Shown: positions 17,590 to 26,085 of the stretch, piece after piece
How positions within the stretch are numbered: the stretch's first letter is position 1
Layout of the letters: every line of letters starts with the position of its first letter
NCBI RefSeq assembly: GCF_001612905.1
Contig: NZ_BDBI01000024.1
Coordinates: 186,001-250,000, forward strand
Length of the DNA: 64,000 nucleotides
Origin: Nocardia ignorata NBRC 108230
GTDB taxonomy: Bacteria; Actinomycetota; Actinomycetes; Mycobacteriales; Mycobacteriaceae
Reading direction: 5' to 3'
Program-made: the position numbers and the translations under genes
The notes under the pieces: model-generated
What the model was told of the DNA's origin: nothing
Seen by the model: only the letters and a program-made list of their open reading frames with translations
Databases searched by the model: none

Positions 17590-18351
17590 TCATCGACGGG
17601 CCCAGCGGGCCAGCACGGTGCCGTCGTCGTCGAGCACCAACTGCTTGCGTGCCATCGAGGTGCCGAATTGCTTCGCCGACAGCGAGATTCGCCCGCCCGC
17701 CCCGCCGACCAGCAGCGGCGCCGTGGTGAGGCACAGTTCGTCGACCAGGTCGGCCTCGGCCAGCTGACCGAACAGATGTGGTCCGCCCTCGCACAACACC
17801 CGCGGCAATCCGCGCTCGGTGAGCACCCGCAGCAGCGCAGCGGGCGTGATCGCGAACTCCGCCGCGACCACCACCTCGGCGCCCGCGTCCTCGAGCGCCG
17901 TGACGCGGTCCTTGTCGGCCTGGGCGGTGGTGAGGATCAGCGGCGGGGTCCGCGCGTCGGTGAACAGCCGCGCCGCCGGATCGAGGTTCGCGCTGCCCGA
18001 CACCACGGCGATCGGTGGTGGGCTGCCGTCCTCGCTGCCGCCGACCCCGTGCCGGAAATGCGCACGCCGGTGTTCGTCGTCGGTGCGGGCGCCGCCGTAG
18101 TTCTCGGTGCGCACGGTGCCCGCGCCGACCAGGATCACGTCGGCGAGCTCGCGCAGCAGCTTGAACACCAGCTTGTCGGCCGGGGTGGCCAGTCCCTTCG
18201 TCACGCCGTCGACGGCGAGCGCGCCGTCGATGCTGCTGACGAAGTTGGCCCGCACCCAGGGCCGCTCCAGGTGCCTCGGGTACGCATAGCTCCTGGCCAG
18301 TGCGTCGGCGTCGAGATCTGCGAGCTGGGTCACATTAGGGATACGCTGCAT
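17590..18351 (-). CDS. RibD C-terminal-type pyrimidine reductase
   Basis: Dihydrofolate-reductase-like fold of the riboflavin-specific reductase family, expected to reduce the ribosyl side chain of a pyrimidine or related substrate with NADPH. Signatures: 'PWVRANFVSSIDGALAVDG', 'ADVILVGAGTVRTENYGG', 'RVLCEGGPHLFGQLAEADLVDELCL'. No deaminase domain is attached. The M. tuberculosis ortholog in this position (Rv2671) is called ribD; the true substrate is unsettled. ATG 18351 is taken as start; an in-frame upstream GTG at 18369 is weaker. It diverges from the ZapE-like gene with starts about 35 bases apart, so the promoters must overlap. Confidence 0.87.
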   Translation of the reverse strand: MQRIPNVTQLADLDADALARSYAYPRHLERPWVRANFVSSIDGALAVDGVTKGLATPADKLVFKLLRELADVILVGAGTVRTENYGGARTDDEHRRAHFRHGVGGSEDGSPPPIAVVSGSANLDPAARLFTDARTPPLILTTAQADKDRVTALEDAGAEVVVAAEFAITPAALLRVLTERGLPRVLCEGGPHLFGQLAEADLVDELCLTTAPLLVGGAGGRISLSAKQFGTSMARKQLVLDDDGTVLARWARR

Positions 18352-18386
18352 AGGTACCGATGCAACCACGTCCGTACGATTCGCAC

Positions 18387-19406
18387 ATGCAAGAACGCCT
18401 CGTCGATCGCCACCCGGAGGTCCCGGCCGACCAGCTCGTCGCCCAGATGGTGCCCCCGCCCATGTTCGACGAGGTCAGCTTCGCCTCCTACATTCCCGAC
18501 CCCAAGGAACCCAGCCAAGCGGCCGCGGTTCGCAAGGCCGAGGAATTCGCCGGTCAGGTCGCCAAGATCCACAAGGCCGCGTCGAAGAAGAGCCTCTTCG
18601 GCAAGAAGAAGGCTGTCACAGGGGCTGGCCTGTACCTCGACGGTGGTTTCGGTGTGGGCAAGACCCACCTGCTCGCCTCGATCTTCCACAGCGCGCCCGC
18701 GCCGAAGTCATTCGGCACCTTCGGCGAGCTGACCAACCTGGTCGGCGCCCTCGGTTTCGTCAACGCGGTGGAACGGCTCTCCGCCAACAGTCTGCTGTGC
18801 ATCGACGAGTTCGAACTCGACGACCCGGGCGACACCACGATGGTCTCGCGCCTGCTCACCGAGCTGTCCGCCGCGGGCGTCTCGATCGCGGCGACCTCCA
18901 ACACCCTGCCGAGTCAACTCGGTGAAGGCCGTTTCGCCGCGCAGGACTTCCTGCGCGAGATCAAGAAGCTCGGCGCCATCTTCGAGCCGGTGCGCGTCGA
19001 CGGCCCCGACTACCGCCACCGCGACCTGCCGCCCGCTCCCGAGCCCACCTCGCCCGAGGTGCTGGCCGAACGGGCCGCCGCCACACCGGGTTCCACCCTC
19101 GACGACTACGACGCCCTGCTGACGCACCTGAGCACCCTGCACCCGTCGAAGTACGGCGCGCTCATCAACGGTGTCACCTCGGTATTCGTCGCCGGGGTGC
19201 ACCCGGTGACCGATCAGGCCGTCGCGCTGCGCATCGTCGTGCTCGCCGACCGCCTCTACGACGCGAGCATCCCGGTCACCGTGTCCGGCGCCAAGCTCGA
19301 CGAGATCTTCTCCCAGGAGATGCTCGACGGCGGGTACCGCAAGAAGTACCTGCGCGCCATCTCGCGTCTGCTCGCGCTGTCGCGGTTCGAGGCCGCTACC
19401 GCGTAG
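18387..19406 (+). CDS. zapE: ZapE/AFG1-like ATPase
   Basis: P-loop ATPase of the AFG1/ZapE family, associated in other bacteria with the division ring and in mitochondria with protein quality control. 339 residues. Walker A 'GGFGVGKTHLLASIFH', Walker B 'SLLCIDEFELDDPGD', sensor-like 'AATSNTLPSQLGEGRF', and 'FLREIKKLGAIFEPVRVDG DYRHRD' (joined across one residue) typical of the family. The start may be ATG 18387 or ATG 18360 upstream; 18387 leaves more room for the divergent ribD-like promoter. It converges with the GNAT gene, three bases apart. Confidence 0.88.
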   Translation: MQERLVDRHPEVPADQLVAQMVPPPMFDEVSFASYIPDPKEPSQAAAVRKAEEFAGQVAKIHKAASKKSLFGKKKAVTGAGLYLDGGFGVGKTHLLASIFHSAPAPKSFGTFGELTNLVGALGFVNAVERLSANSLLCIDEFELDDPGDTTMVSRLLTELSAAGVSIAATSNTLPSQLGEGRFAAQDFLREIKKLGAIFEPVRVDGPDYRHRDLPPAPEPTSPEVLAERAAATPGSTLDDYDALLTHLSTLHPSKYGALINGVTSVFVAGVHPVTDQAVALRIVVLADRLYDASIPVTVSGAKLDEIFSQEMLDGGYRKKYLRAISRLLALSRFEAATA

Positions 19407-19409
19407 GGA

Positions 19410-19949
19410 TCACAGCTTCCGTTCGAAGACGAAATCGTCGTGCACCTGGTTGCCGACGGTCATCGTCTTGGTGCCCACCCGCACGAACCCGTGCTTGCCG
19501 TAGAAGCGTTGCGCGCGTTCGTTGTCCTGGTTGACCCCGAGCCACACCGCGTCGGCGCCCGACTCGCGCGCGGCGTCGACGGCGGCATCCATGAGCGCAC
19601 CGGACACCCCGGTGCCGTGGTGTCCGGGCAGCACGTACATCTTGCTGAGTTCGACCACCGATCCCGGGCTGACCTGTGCGTCGATGGCCGGATCGGTCGG
19701 CCTGCCCGCGATCAACATGGCGTAGCCGACGATCTCGTCACCGTCGACGGCCTTGAGGACCGTGCGATCCGGGTCGGACAGGTACTCGCCGAAACGGTCG
19801 CCCGAGAGCATCTGGGTCAGGAAGATCTCGATGTCGGCCGGGTCGGCCTGCGGGGGACAGGCCAGCGGGAACGTCGCGGTCGCCACATCGCTGAGGGCTT
19901 CGGCGTCCCAGAGTCCGGCCCGGTCGACGACGACGGAGCTGTTGGTCAT
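19410..19949 (-). CDS. GNAT-family N-acetyltransferase
   Basis: 179 residues with the GNAT core: 'VVELSKMYVLPGHHGTGVSGALMDAAV' contains the acetyl-CoA loop (QxxGxG-like, here HHGTGVS), then 'AVWLGVNQDNERAQRFYGKHGFVRVG'. The tail ends 'DDFVFERKL'. The substrate is unknown. ATG 19949 is chosen by the family start; upstream frame to 20063 has no similarity. Position after the ZapE gene parallels Rv2669. Confidence 0.85.
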   Translation of the reverse strand: MTNSSVVVDRAGLWDAEALSDVATATFPLACPPQADPADIEIFLTQMLSGDRFGEYLSDPDRTVLKAVDGDEIVGYAMLIAGRPTDPAIDAQVSPGSVVELSKMYVLPGHHGTGVSGALMDAAVDAARESGADAVWLGVNQDNERAQRFYGKHGFVRVGTKTMTVGNQVHDDFVFERKL

Positions 19950-20043
19950 CGTTCCAGTACAGCATGGGCGTGGCGGTGGTAGGCAGCACTGTGGGCATCG
20001 CGGCGGTGGCACCGTGACGGCGGTCCCGAGTACTCTCCTGCCC

Positions 20044-21546
20044 ATGACTAGCGGTAGCCGCATCGGGATCGTCGGTGCGGGAGTTGCGGGATTGGCTTGC
20101 GCGAAGGTGTTGAGTCAGGCCGGGTTCCCGGTCGAAGTCTTCGATCGAGCCCCTGACGTGGGCGGTGTGTGGAGCGTCACCCGCCGCTACCCGGGCCTGC
20201 GTTCACAGAACAGCAAGCACACCAACCACTTCAGCGACCACCCGATGCCGGAGGACTACCCGCGCTGGCCGGACGGTCAGCAGATGCAGGCCTACCTCGC
20301 CGGGTACGCGCAGAAGTTCGGTCTCACCGGGAATCTGCGACTGGGCACCGAGGTGGTCGCGGCCGACCCGGTCGACAGCGGCTGGTTGCTCGAGATCCGC
20401 GACGGGATGGGTGTGCACCGCAGCACCTGCGATCACCTGATCGTCGCCAACGGTGTGTACAGCGACCCGGTGCTGCCGGACCTGCCCGGTGCGGTCGCCT
20501 TCCGCGCCGCGGGCGGGCAGCTGTGTCATGTCTCGCAGTTCCACGACGCCGAACTGGCACGCGACCGTTCGGTGGTCGTCGCCGGGTACGGCAAGTCGGC
20601 CTGCGATGTGGCCGAGGCGGTGAGTCACCTCGCCGACGAGACCAGCGTGGTCGCCCGCAGGCTCACCTGGAAGATGCCGCGCAAGTTCGGATTCGGCACC
20701 GACTACGAACGATTGCTGCTCACCCGCGCGGGCGAGGCGCATTTCCCGTCCCGGTTCGGCCACCGCGCCGAACGCCTGCTCGACCGGCTCGCCCTGCGCG
20801 AGGCGAACCTCGACCTGCTGCAGGAACGGGTGACGCGCAAGCTGCGGCTGCGCGAGCTCGGCCTGGTCCCCGACGGTTCACTGGCCGAGATGGCGACCAG
20901 CAGCGCCGCGCTGGTCACCGAGGGGTTCTTCGATCAAATCGAGGCGGGCCGCATCGCCGTGCACCGCGACGCCGAGATCGTCGAACTCATCGGCGGGCAG
21001 CACGGGCCCGCGGTCCGGTTGTCCGACGGGACGCTGAAACTGGCCGAGATCGTGGTGTGCGCCACCGGATATCGCCAGGAGGTACCGTTCCTCACCCCGT
21101 TCGTGCGCCGTTCGCTCACCGACGAGGCGGGCGACTTCCGGCTCTACCGCCACATCCTGCCCGTCGAGGTGCCCAACCTCAGTTTCGCCGGCTACAACAG
21201 CTCCAATGTGAGCGCCCTCAGCGCCGAGGTCGGCGCGCACTGGATCGCGGGGCTGCTCACCGGCGCCTTCGTGCCGCCGGTCGCCGAACTGATGAACAAC
21301 GACATCGACGAACGCCTGGCCTGGTCGCGGGCCCGTAGCAACGGCGCGCACGCGCACGGTGCGTCGGTGATCCCGTTCTCGCTGGGCAATATCGACGAGA
21401 TGCTCGACGACCTCGGCACCCCGCTGCCGCTGTCGGCCCGGCTCGGGCAGTGGGTGCGCCCGGTGCGGCCCGCGACCTACCGCGGCGTGCTGCGCAACCG
21501 CAACGCCGCCCCGGCGCCGACACCGGTCGCGGTGGTCGAGGGATAA
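20044..21546 (+). CDS. Flavin-containing monooxygenase (FMO/Baeyer-Villiger-like)
   Basis: 500-residue FAD- and NADPH-dependent oxygenase. FAD site 'RIGIVGAGVAGLACAKVL', 'FDRAPDVGGVWSVTRRYPGL', NADPH site 'VVVAGYGKSACDVAEAVSHL', and the late 'VVCATGYRQEVPFLTPF'. The fingerprint 'FxGxxxHxxxW' of classical FMO/BVMO is not clearly conserved ('LCHVSQFHDAEL' occupies the place), so the substrate class is uncertain. ATG 20044 is the family start. The gene diverges from the GNAT and is followed after 55 bases by a co-directional LysR gene that may regulate it. Likely products are N-, S- or ester oxidations; none can be specified. Confidence 0.82.
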   Translation: MTSGSRIGIVGAGVAGLACAKVLSQAGFPVEVFDRAPDVGGVWSVTRRYPGLRSQNSKHTNHFSDHPMPEDYPRWPDGQQMQAYLAGYAQKFGLTGNLRLGTEVVAADPVDSGWLLEIRDGMGVHRSTCDHLIVANGVYSDPVLPDLPGAVAFRAAGGQLCHVSQFHDAELARDRSVVVAGYGKSACDVAEAVSHLADETSVVARRLTWKMPRKFGFGTDYERLLLTRAGEAHFPSRFGHRAERLLDRLALREANLDLLQERVTRKLRLRELGLVPDGSLAEMATSSAALVTEGFFDQIEAGRIAVHRDAEIVELIGGQHGPAVRLSDGTLKLAEIVVCATGYRQEVPFLTPFVRRSLTDEAGDFRLYRHILPVEVPNLSFAGYNSSNVSALSAEVGAHWIAGLLTGAFVPPVAELMNNDIDERLAWSRARSNGAHAHGASVIPFSLGNIDEMLDDLGTPLPLSARLGQWVRPVRPATYRGVLRNRNAAPAPTPVAVVEG

Positions 21547-21601
21547 CCGACACGCGGTGCGGCCGCTTGGTGACGAACCGGGCGTTGGTGATAATCCTCG
21601 C

Positions 21602-22537
21602 GTGGAAGCGCTGGATCTGAACCTGCTGCCCGCCTTGGACGCGCTGCTCGACACCAACAGCGTCACCGAGGCGGCCCGGCGACTGCACACCTCCACCTCG
21701 GCGATGAGCCGAACCCTGACCCGGTTGCGTGAGGTGTTCGGTGACCCGCTGCTCGTGCGCTCCGGCAGGCATCTGGTGCCCACCCCGCGCGCCCTGGAAC
21801 TGCGCCAGGACGTGGCGGCGCTGGTCGAGGCGAGCCGGGTGCTGCTCACCTCGCACGAGGGCGGCGGTGTTCGCAGGCAGCGGGATTTCGTGGTCCGCGT
21901 GGGTGATGCGGTGGCGGCGCGGCTCGCGGGACCGCTGCTCGGCGCGGTCGGGGCGCAACTGCCCGGCGTGACGGTTCGGCTGCTGGCCGCGGACCCCGCC
22001 GACAGTGCCGTGGCCCTGCGCGACGGACAGGTCGACATCGAGGTGGGCGTGCTCGGCCGCACCGACCCCGAAACCGTTGTGCAGCGGTTGTTCAGCGACC
22101 GCTGGGTCGGTGTCGCGGCCGCCGACCACCCCTTCGCCGCCGACCGCCCCACCGTCGCCGCCTACGCCTCCGCGCGCCACCTCGAGGTGTCACCCACCGG
22201 CCGCACCCACAGTCCCATCGATGACCGCCTCGCCCTGCACGGTCGCACCCGCCGCGTCGTCGCGACCGTCGCCGACCTGGCGACCGCGTTGTTCACCGTG
22301 GCGACCACCGAACTGATCTGCCCCGCCCCCGCGGCGTTGTCCCGCCCGGCCTGCCAGGCGCTCGGCCTGGCCACCTTCGAGATCCCACTGCCGCTGCCCG
22401 CCCCCGTCGTCGCCATGGCCTGGCATCCGCGCAATACCGCCGACTCTGGCCATCGCGCCGTGCGCGAACTCGTCGCGACGGTACTGCGCGACGCGCCGGA
22501 GGTACGCGATGTGCGCTCGGTGGGAGTCGCCGTCTAG
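21602..22537 (+). CDS. LysR-family transcriptional regulator
   Basis: 311 residues. The winged helix-turn-helix is at the N-terminus: 'LDLNLLPALDALLDTNSVTEAARRLHTSTSAMSRTLTRL', then 'GDPLLVRSGRHLVPTPRAL'. The C-terminal effector domain ('DFVVRVGDAVAARLAGPLL') is NodD/PcaQ-like. GTG 21602 is the start that begins the HTH. Its placement directly after the monooxygenase, on the same strand, suggests it controls that gene, although LysR genes more often diverge from their targets. Its stop overlaps by four bases the end of the opposing disordered-protein gene. Confidence 0.88.
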   Translation: MEALDLNLLPALDALLDTNSVTEAARRLHTSTSAMSRTLTRLREVFGDPLLVRSGRHLVPTPRALELRQDVAALVEASRVLLTSHEGGGVRRQRDFVVRVGDAVAARLAGPLLGAVGAQLPGVTVRLLAADPADSAVALRDGQVDIEVGVLGRTDPETVVQRLFSDRWVGVAAADHPFAADRPTVAAYASARHLEVSPTGRTHSPIDDRLALHGRTRRVVATVADLATALFTVATTELICPAPAALSRPACQALGLATFEIPLPLPAPVVAMAWHPRNTADSGHRAVRELVATVLRDAPEVRDVRSVGVAV

Positions 22538-24747
22538 CCGAGGTCCTGCGTCGGCGGACCGAAGACGTCGCGGCGGCCGGGTGGCAGGCCGGCGGAGCGC
22601 TTGAGCTCGTCGAGCATGGCCTGCAGTTTGTCCACGTGGGCGGCGGATTCGAGGTCGAAGGCGCGGTAGGTGCCGGTCACCGTGATGCCTGCCGGGTCGG
22701 TGGCCGTGGGAATGGGGGCAGGGCCGAGGTTGTCGTCGGCGCTCGACGAGGTGTGGGTGGCGGGCAGGTCGACCGCCGGGGCGGGTCGGCCGTGCCGGGT
22801 CCCGGTGTCGTTGTCGGAGTTGGTGAATCGCGCGGTGCTGTGAGCCGCCTGGGCCGCGAGCGGACCTGTGTTCGCGTCCTGTCCGAACGTCCGGCCGTTC
22901 TCCTCGGCGCTGTGACCGTGCGGTCGGCTGGATTGCGCGCCTCGGTCGTATCGGCCGTTCGCCGCTTCGTCGGACGCGCCGGGTTGAACGCCCTGGGTGG
23001 CGCGGTCCGCCTGCTGGTGCGTCCGGCCGGGATCGCCCGCCGCCTGGGCGGAGTGGCCCGCCTGATGCGGGTGGTCCGCCGGCATGGCTGCTCCGCCGGA
23101 CGGGTCGACGGATTCCGTCGCCGGGCTGGTTAGGTAGTCGGTTCCGCCGACCGAAAACTCGGACCGAGGTGCCTGGTCGAGGTGCTCCGACGGCGCGGTG
23201 GCTCGGCCCGGCACGTGCCCGGCGTCGACCTGGGCCGAATCGGCGGGTGGCGGTGCGACCAAACGGGCGGGGGCTGCCGGTTTGTCGGTGGTGCTCGAGT
23301 TGCGAGGCGTGAAGTCGGCGAAGACGGACTCGCCGCGGGAGTCCGTGGTGAAGCCGTTGCGGGCGTGACCGTTTCGCGGCGGGGTGGGAAGGGTCGTCTC
23401 CACGTCGTCGTCGAAGGACCACTGGATCCCGTTGGCACTGCCGTTCTTCGGCCCGGAACCCGACCGATCGGCGAACCCGTTGAAGGTCGTCCCGTTCGTC
23501 ACGACCCGGGCTTCGGCCGCGTGAGCATCTTCGGCCGGGATGATTCCGGCACGTTCTTGCTCGCCCGGACTCGGATGCCCACCCGTACCGGCCAACGGTC
23601 CGCGCGCCGAGCTCGCCTGCTGGTCGTCGACGTGACCCGACGCATGTGCGGCGCGGCGCACATCGCCGGAATCGTCGACCCGCTCGCCCGCCGTGCCAGC
23701 GTGGAATGAGCTGTGCCGCACGTCTTCCGATCCGCCGGCGTGTTCGACGGGGGCGCGTTGGTCGGTTGCCCGGTGGGGGCCGGATCCGTTGCGCTGAGCC
23801 TGCGGATCGACTCCGTTGGGCGACCAGGTCACATTGCCGGAAGTGGTGTGGCGTTCGGTGCCACGGGTCTCGGTGGGAACCTTGCCGACAGGCCGCGCGC
23901 GTTCGACGCTCGCGGACCCGCCCGAAACGGTCGCGGCGTCCTCATCGTGGCGGCCGAGCTCATCGGTCGAATCCGGCAGCGGGGCAGCACGATTCGCGGC
24001 GAGACCGACCCCTTGCGCCGCGATGTCGTCGGCCACCCCACGCGCCGGCGCCTCCCGCTCCGGCTGCGCGGGCAGTCGGCCGTTCACACGCTGCGAATTC
24101 GGGACGGCTTCCCGCACAGGCGCTTCCGGCACATGCGCTCCGTTCACCTTCGGTCGCTGTGCGGAGTCACCGCGCGCACCGCGGGCCGCCTGGGGTTCAG
24201 GATCGCCGAGTCCCGACGACTGGACCGCGAACGCGGCGGTACGAGGCTCACCCTCCTCGTGCGACGCGACCCGACCACGTTCGCCCGCGACCACACCGCT
24301 CTGCGGTTCGGTCGTCGCGCGGGGGACCGGGGGAGCGGTGATGGGCCAGGTGGGATCCCCTAGGTGGTCGGGGACCGAGCGGCTCGACTGACGGCGCTCC
24401 AGCGGCGGCTTGGTGGCTTCCTCGTGGGCGGCGGCCCGCTCGGCGGCCTCGCGGACTTCTCGTCTGCTGCGCCCACGGGCGGGCGGTGGGGCCGGATCGT
24501 CGCCGCCGTCGAGCGCGTCGAGCCGGGCACTGAGCCGGGAAATGTCCTGTGACGCATGGAAAGCCCAGGCTTCGAGGCGGCGGATGCGGAGCTGGTCGGG
24601 CACGTCCTCGTCGTCACCGGGGAAGCCGGGGACCTCCTGGGCGACGCGCGCGGCGACGACATCGAGCTTCTCGCTGACCTCACGCAGCGCCGCGGCGATA
24701 TTCGCCAGCATCGACCCGATGGTTTCGTCGTGCTCAGCGTGGTTCAT
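22534..24747 (-). CDS. Large, mostly disordered protein with helical ends (unknown function)
   Basis: About 737 residues, no family recognised. The first 70 residues are helical and probably coiled coil ('IGSMLANIAAALREVSEKLDVVAARV', 'LRRLEAWAFHASQDISRLSARLDAL' region). Residues about 75-690 are low-complexity, rich in Gly, Ser, Asp, His, Gln, Ala and Pro, with recurring 'NG' and 'AHSA/HxDD' elements, and are surely disordered. The last 45 residues regain a conserved-looking helix ('GTYRAFDLESAAHVDKLQAMLDELKRSAG'). No signal peptide or membrane span. ATG 24747 has AGGG upstream; a GTG six bases earlier is possible. The open frame continues to 26304 only as a shadow of other genes. It diverges from the CoiA-like gene. 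A scaffold role is possible but unproven. Confidence 0.7.
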   Translation of the reverse strand: MNHAEHDETIGSMLANIAAALREVSEKLDVVAARVAQEVPGFPGDDEDVPDQLRIRRLEAWAFHASQDISRLSARLDALDGGDDPAPPPARGRSRREVREAAERAAAHEEATKPPLERRQSSRSVPDHLGDPTWPITAPPVPRATTEPQSGVVAGERGRVASHEEGEPRTAAFAVQSSGLGDPEPQAARGARGDSAQRPKVNGAHVPEAPVREAVPNSQRVNGRLPAQPEREAPARGVADDIAAQGVGLAANRAAPLPDSTDELGRHDEDAATVSGGSASVERARPVGKVPTETRGTERHTTSGNVTWSPNGVDPQAQRNGSGPHRATDQRAPVEHAGGSEDVRHSSFHAGTAGERVDDSGDVRRAAHASGHVDDQQASSARGPLAGTGGHPSPGEQERAGIIPAEDAHAAEARVVTNGTTFNGFADRSGSGPKNGSANGIQWSFDDDVETTLPTPPRNGHARNGFTTDSRGESVFADFTPRNSSTTDKPAAPARLVAPPPADSAQVDAGHVPGRATAPSEHLDQAPRSEFSVGGTDYLTSPATESVDPSGGAAMPADHPHQAGHSAQAAGDPGRTHQQADRATQGVQPGASDEAANGRYDRGAQSSRPHGHSAEENGRTFGQDANTGPLAAQAAHSTARFTNSDNDTGTRHGRPAPAVDLPATHTSSSADDNLGPAPIPTATDPAGITVTGTYRAFDLESAAHVDKLQAMLDELKRSAGLPPGRRDVFGPPTQDLG

Positions 24748-25131
24748 GCACACCCTACTTCCGGTGGACGGCGAGCGTGCCCGCCTCGGCCGCCTGCGAT
24801 CATATCCACCGGTGCCCGCCGACGCGTTGTAGTGATCCTCGGCCGGTGCGCCAGGCGACGCGCCGAACCTTTTCGTAATCGGGACGAAAAGGACCGGCAA
24901 CCCGGCCGGTCTGTGTATCGAAATGATCAAGATCTTCGCCGGTCCGTGCGACGTTGGCACAATGAAAGGGCTTGATATACAAGCAATGTCGTCGTTGTGA
25001 TCTCGATCACCACACGGCGACGCACCCGAGTGCGGGTCAAGGGGGCTGGCGGCGTGTCGGCGGCTGCGGGAACCTGAGTGCAGGTCGTGGGCGCGGGGCG
25101 TACGGCAGGCCCCTGGTGAGGGAGTGATGGT
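24748..25131 (+). promoter_or_regulatory. Divergent regulatory region with promoter and CRP-like site
   Basis: No gene is visible in these 384 bases. TTGGCA (24954-24959) and TATACA (24976-24981), 16 bases apart, form a plausible promoter toward the CoiA-like gene. TGTGATCTCGATCACC at 24996-25011 matches the TGTGA-N6-TCAC pattern of actinobacterial CRP/FNR-type regulators and contains the perfect arms GTGAT/ATCAC. The position, about 15 bases past the predicted transcription start, would favour repression. The region is less GC-rich than its surroundings. Confidence 0.45.
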
Positions 25132-26085
25132 GTGAGGACGAAGCGGCGAAGCGACACCCAGGTGGTGTGCGGACGGCGGGCGCTGCTCGACGAACTCGGG
25201 ATCTCCGAGGGCGGTCGTCGCGCGGCGCCCGAACGCACCGGATACGGCTGTGGTTGCCCCGATTGCGTTGCGAAGCAATGGAACACTCAGCGGCTCGAAC
25301 ATTGGATCTGTGGCAGGCTGACGGCGGCGGGCGCCGACGAGGCGCAGGTGGACGCCCGGGTGGGCGATATCCCCGTCGACATCTACTGGCGCCGTGGCGA
25401 GCGGCGCGGCGTGGTCGAGGTGCGCAGCGGCCCCCTCGACATCACCGCGGCCCGCGCGCACCGCGAACGCCTGCGCGAAGCGGGCATCGACGACGTGCTG
25501 TGGGTGGTCCCGCGCGGGTACTGGGTGCCGCTGGTGCCCGCGGTCGGTATCGCCGACTTCGCGCCCGCCGGTGCCGAATACCGCATCGATCAGGGCATGC
25601 TCACCGCCGGTGAGTCCGGTTTCGCCGCACCGGTGCGGGCGGGCTGGGCGCTGCGGGAGTTCCTCGAGGGCTGGGTGGCGGACGACATCGCCTGGGGTCA
25701 TGTGGATGTGATGAACGGAGGGTGGGCCGAGATGGGCACCTGGGAAAAGCACACGGCGGCGCAGGCCGCGATGATCGAACGTCAGCGCAATCAATTGCGC
25801 GACCAGCGAGTGGAACTGGCGGTGTCGCGGCAGGCCGTGCGCGACAAGCAGCGGCTGGTGACCAGGCTGCATCACCGCATCGAACGTGCGGCCGCGGCCG
25901 CCGACGCCCATGCCATCACCCTGGCCGGCTTGCGCAGCGAGCTGGTCGCCCAGCAGCGGACCGCGGCGGGCCTGCGCGCCACCATCACCCGGATGGATCG
26001 CACCCTCGATCAGTGGCAGTGGCTCACCTGCTGCGCGATGCTGCTGGTTGTCGCGGTGCTCGCCGGGGCGATGGTGATGCGCTGA
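25132..26085 (+). CDS. CoiA-like putative nuclease with coiled coil and C-terminal membrane anchor
   Basis: 317 residues. Cysteine cluster 'YGCGCPDC' at 38-45 could bind zinc. Residues about 50-130 resemble the CoiA/PD-(D/E)xK nuclease core: His57 in 'RLEHWICGRL', Asp79/Asp83 in 'VGDIPVDIYW', 'GVVEVRSGPLDI' with Glu96, then 'REAGIDDVLWVV'. The Lys of the classic motif is Arg98. Residues about 205-295 form a long coiled coil and 297-315 a single membrane helix, giving a tail-anchored layout. GTG 25132 follows GGAG by eight bases. Its 3' end overlaps the opposing sigma/TnsA-like gene by 62 bases. The nuclease call is by motif only; the membrane tether is not standard for CoiA. Confidence 0.6.
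   Translation: MRTKRRSDTQVVCGRRALLDELGISEGGRRAAPERTGYGCGCPDCVAKQWNTQRLEHWICGRLTAAGADEAQVDARVGDIPVDIYWRRGERRGVVEVRSGPLDITAARAHRERLREAGIDDVLWVVPRGYWVPLVPAVGIADFAPAGAEYRIDQGMLTAGESGFAAPVRAGWALREFLEGWVADDIAWGHVDVMNGGWAEMGTWEKHTAAQAAMIERQRNQLRDQRVELAVSRQAVRDKQRLVTRLHHRIERAAAAADAHAITLAGLRSELVAQQRTAAGLRATITRMDRTLDQWQWLTCCAMLLVVAVLAGAMVMR

Noticed and set aside
16086..17729. 547-residue plus-strand frame
   Set aside because: Mirror of the lipoprotein hydrolase gene.
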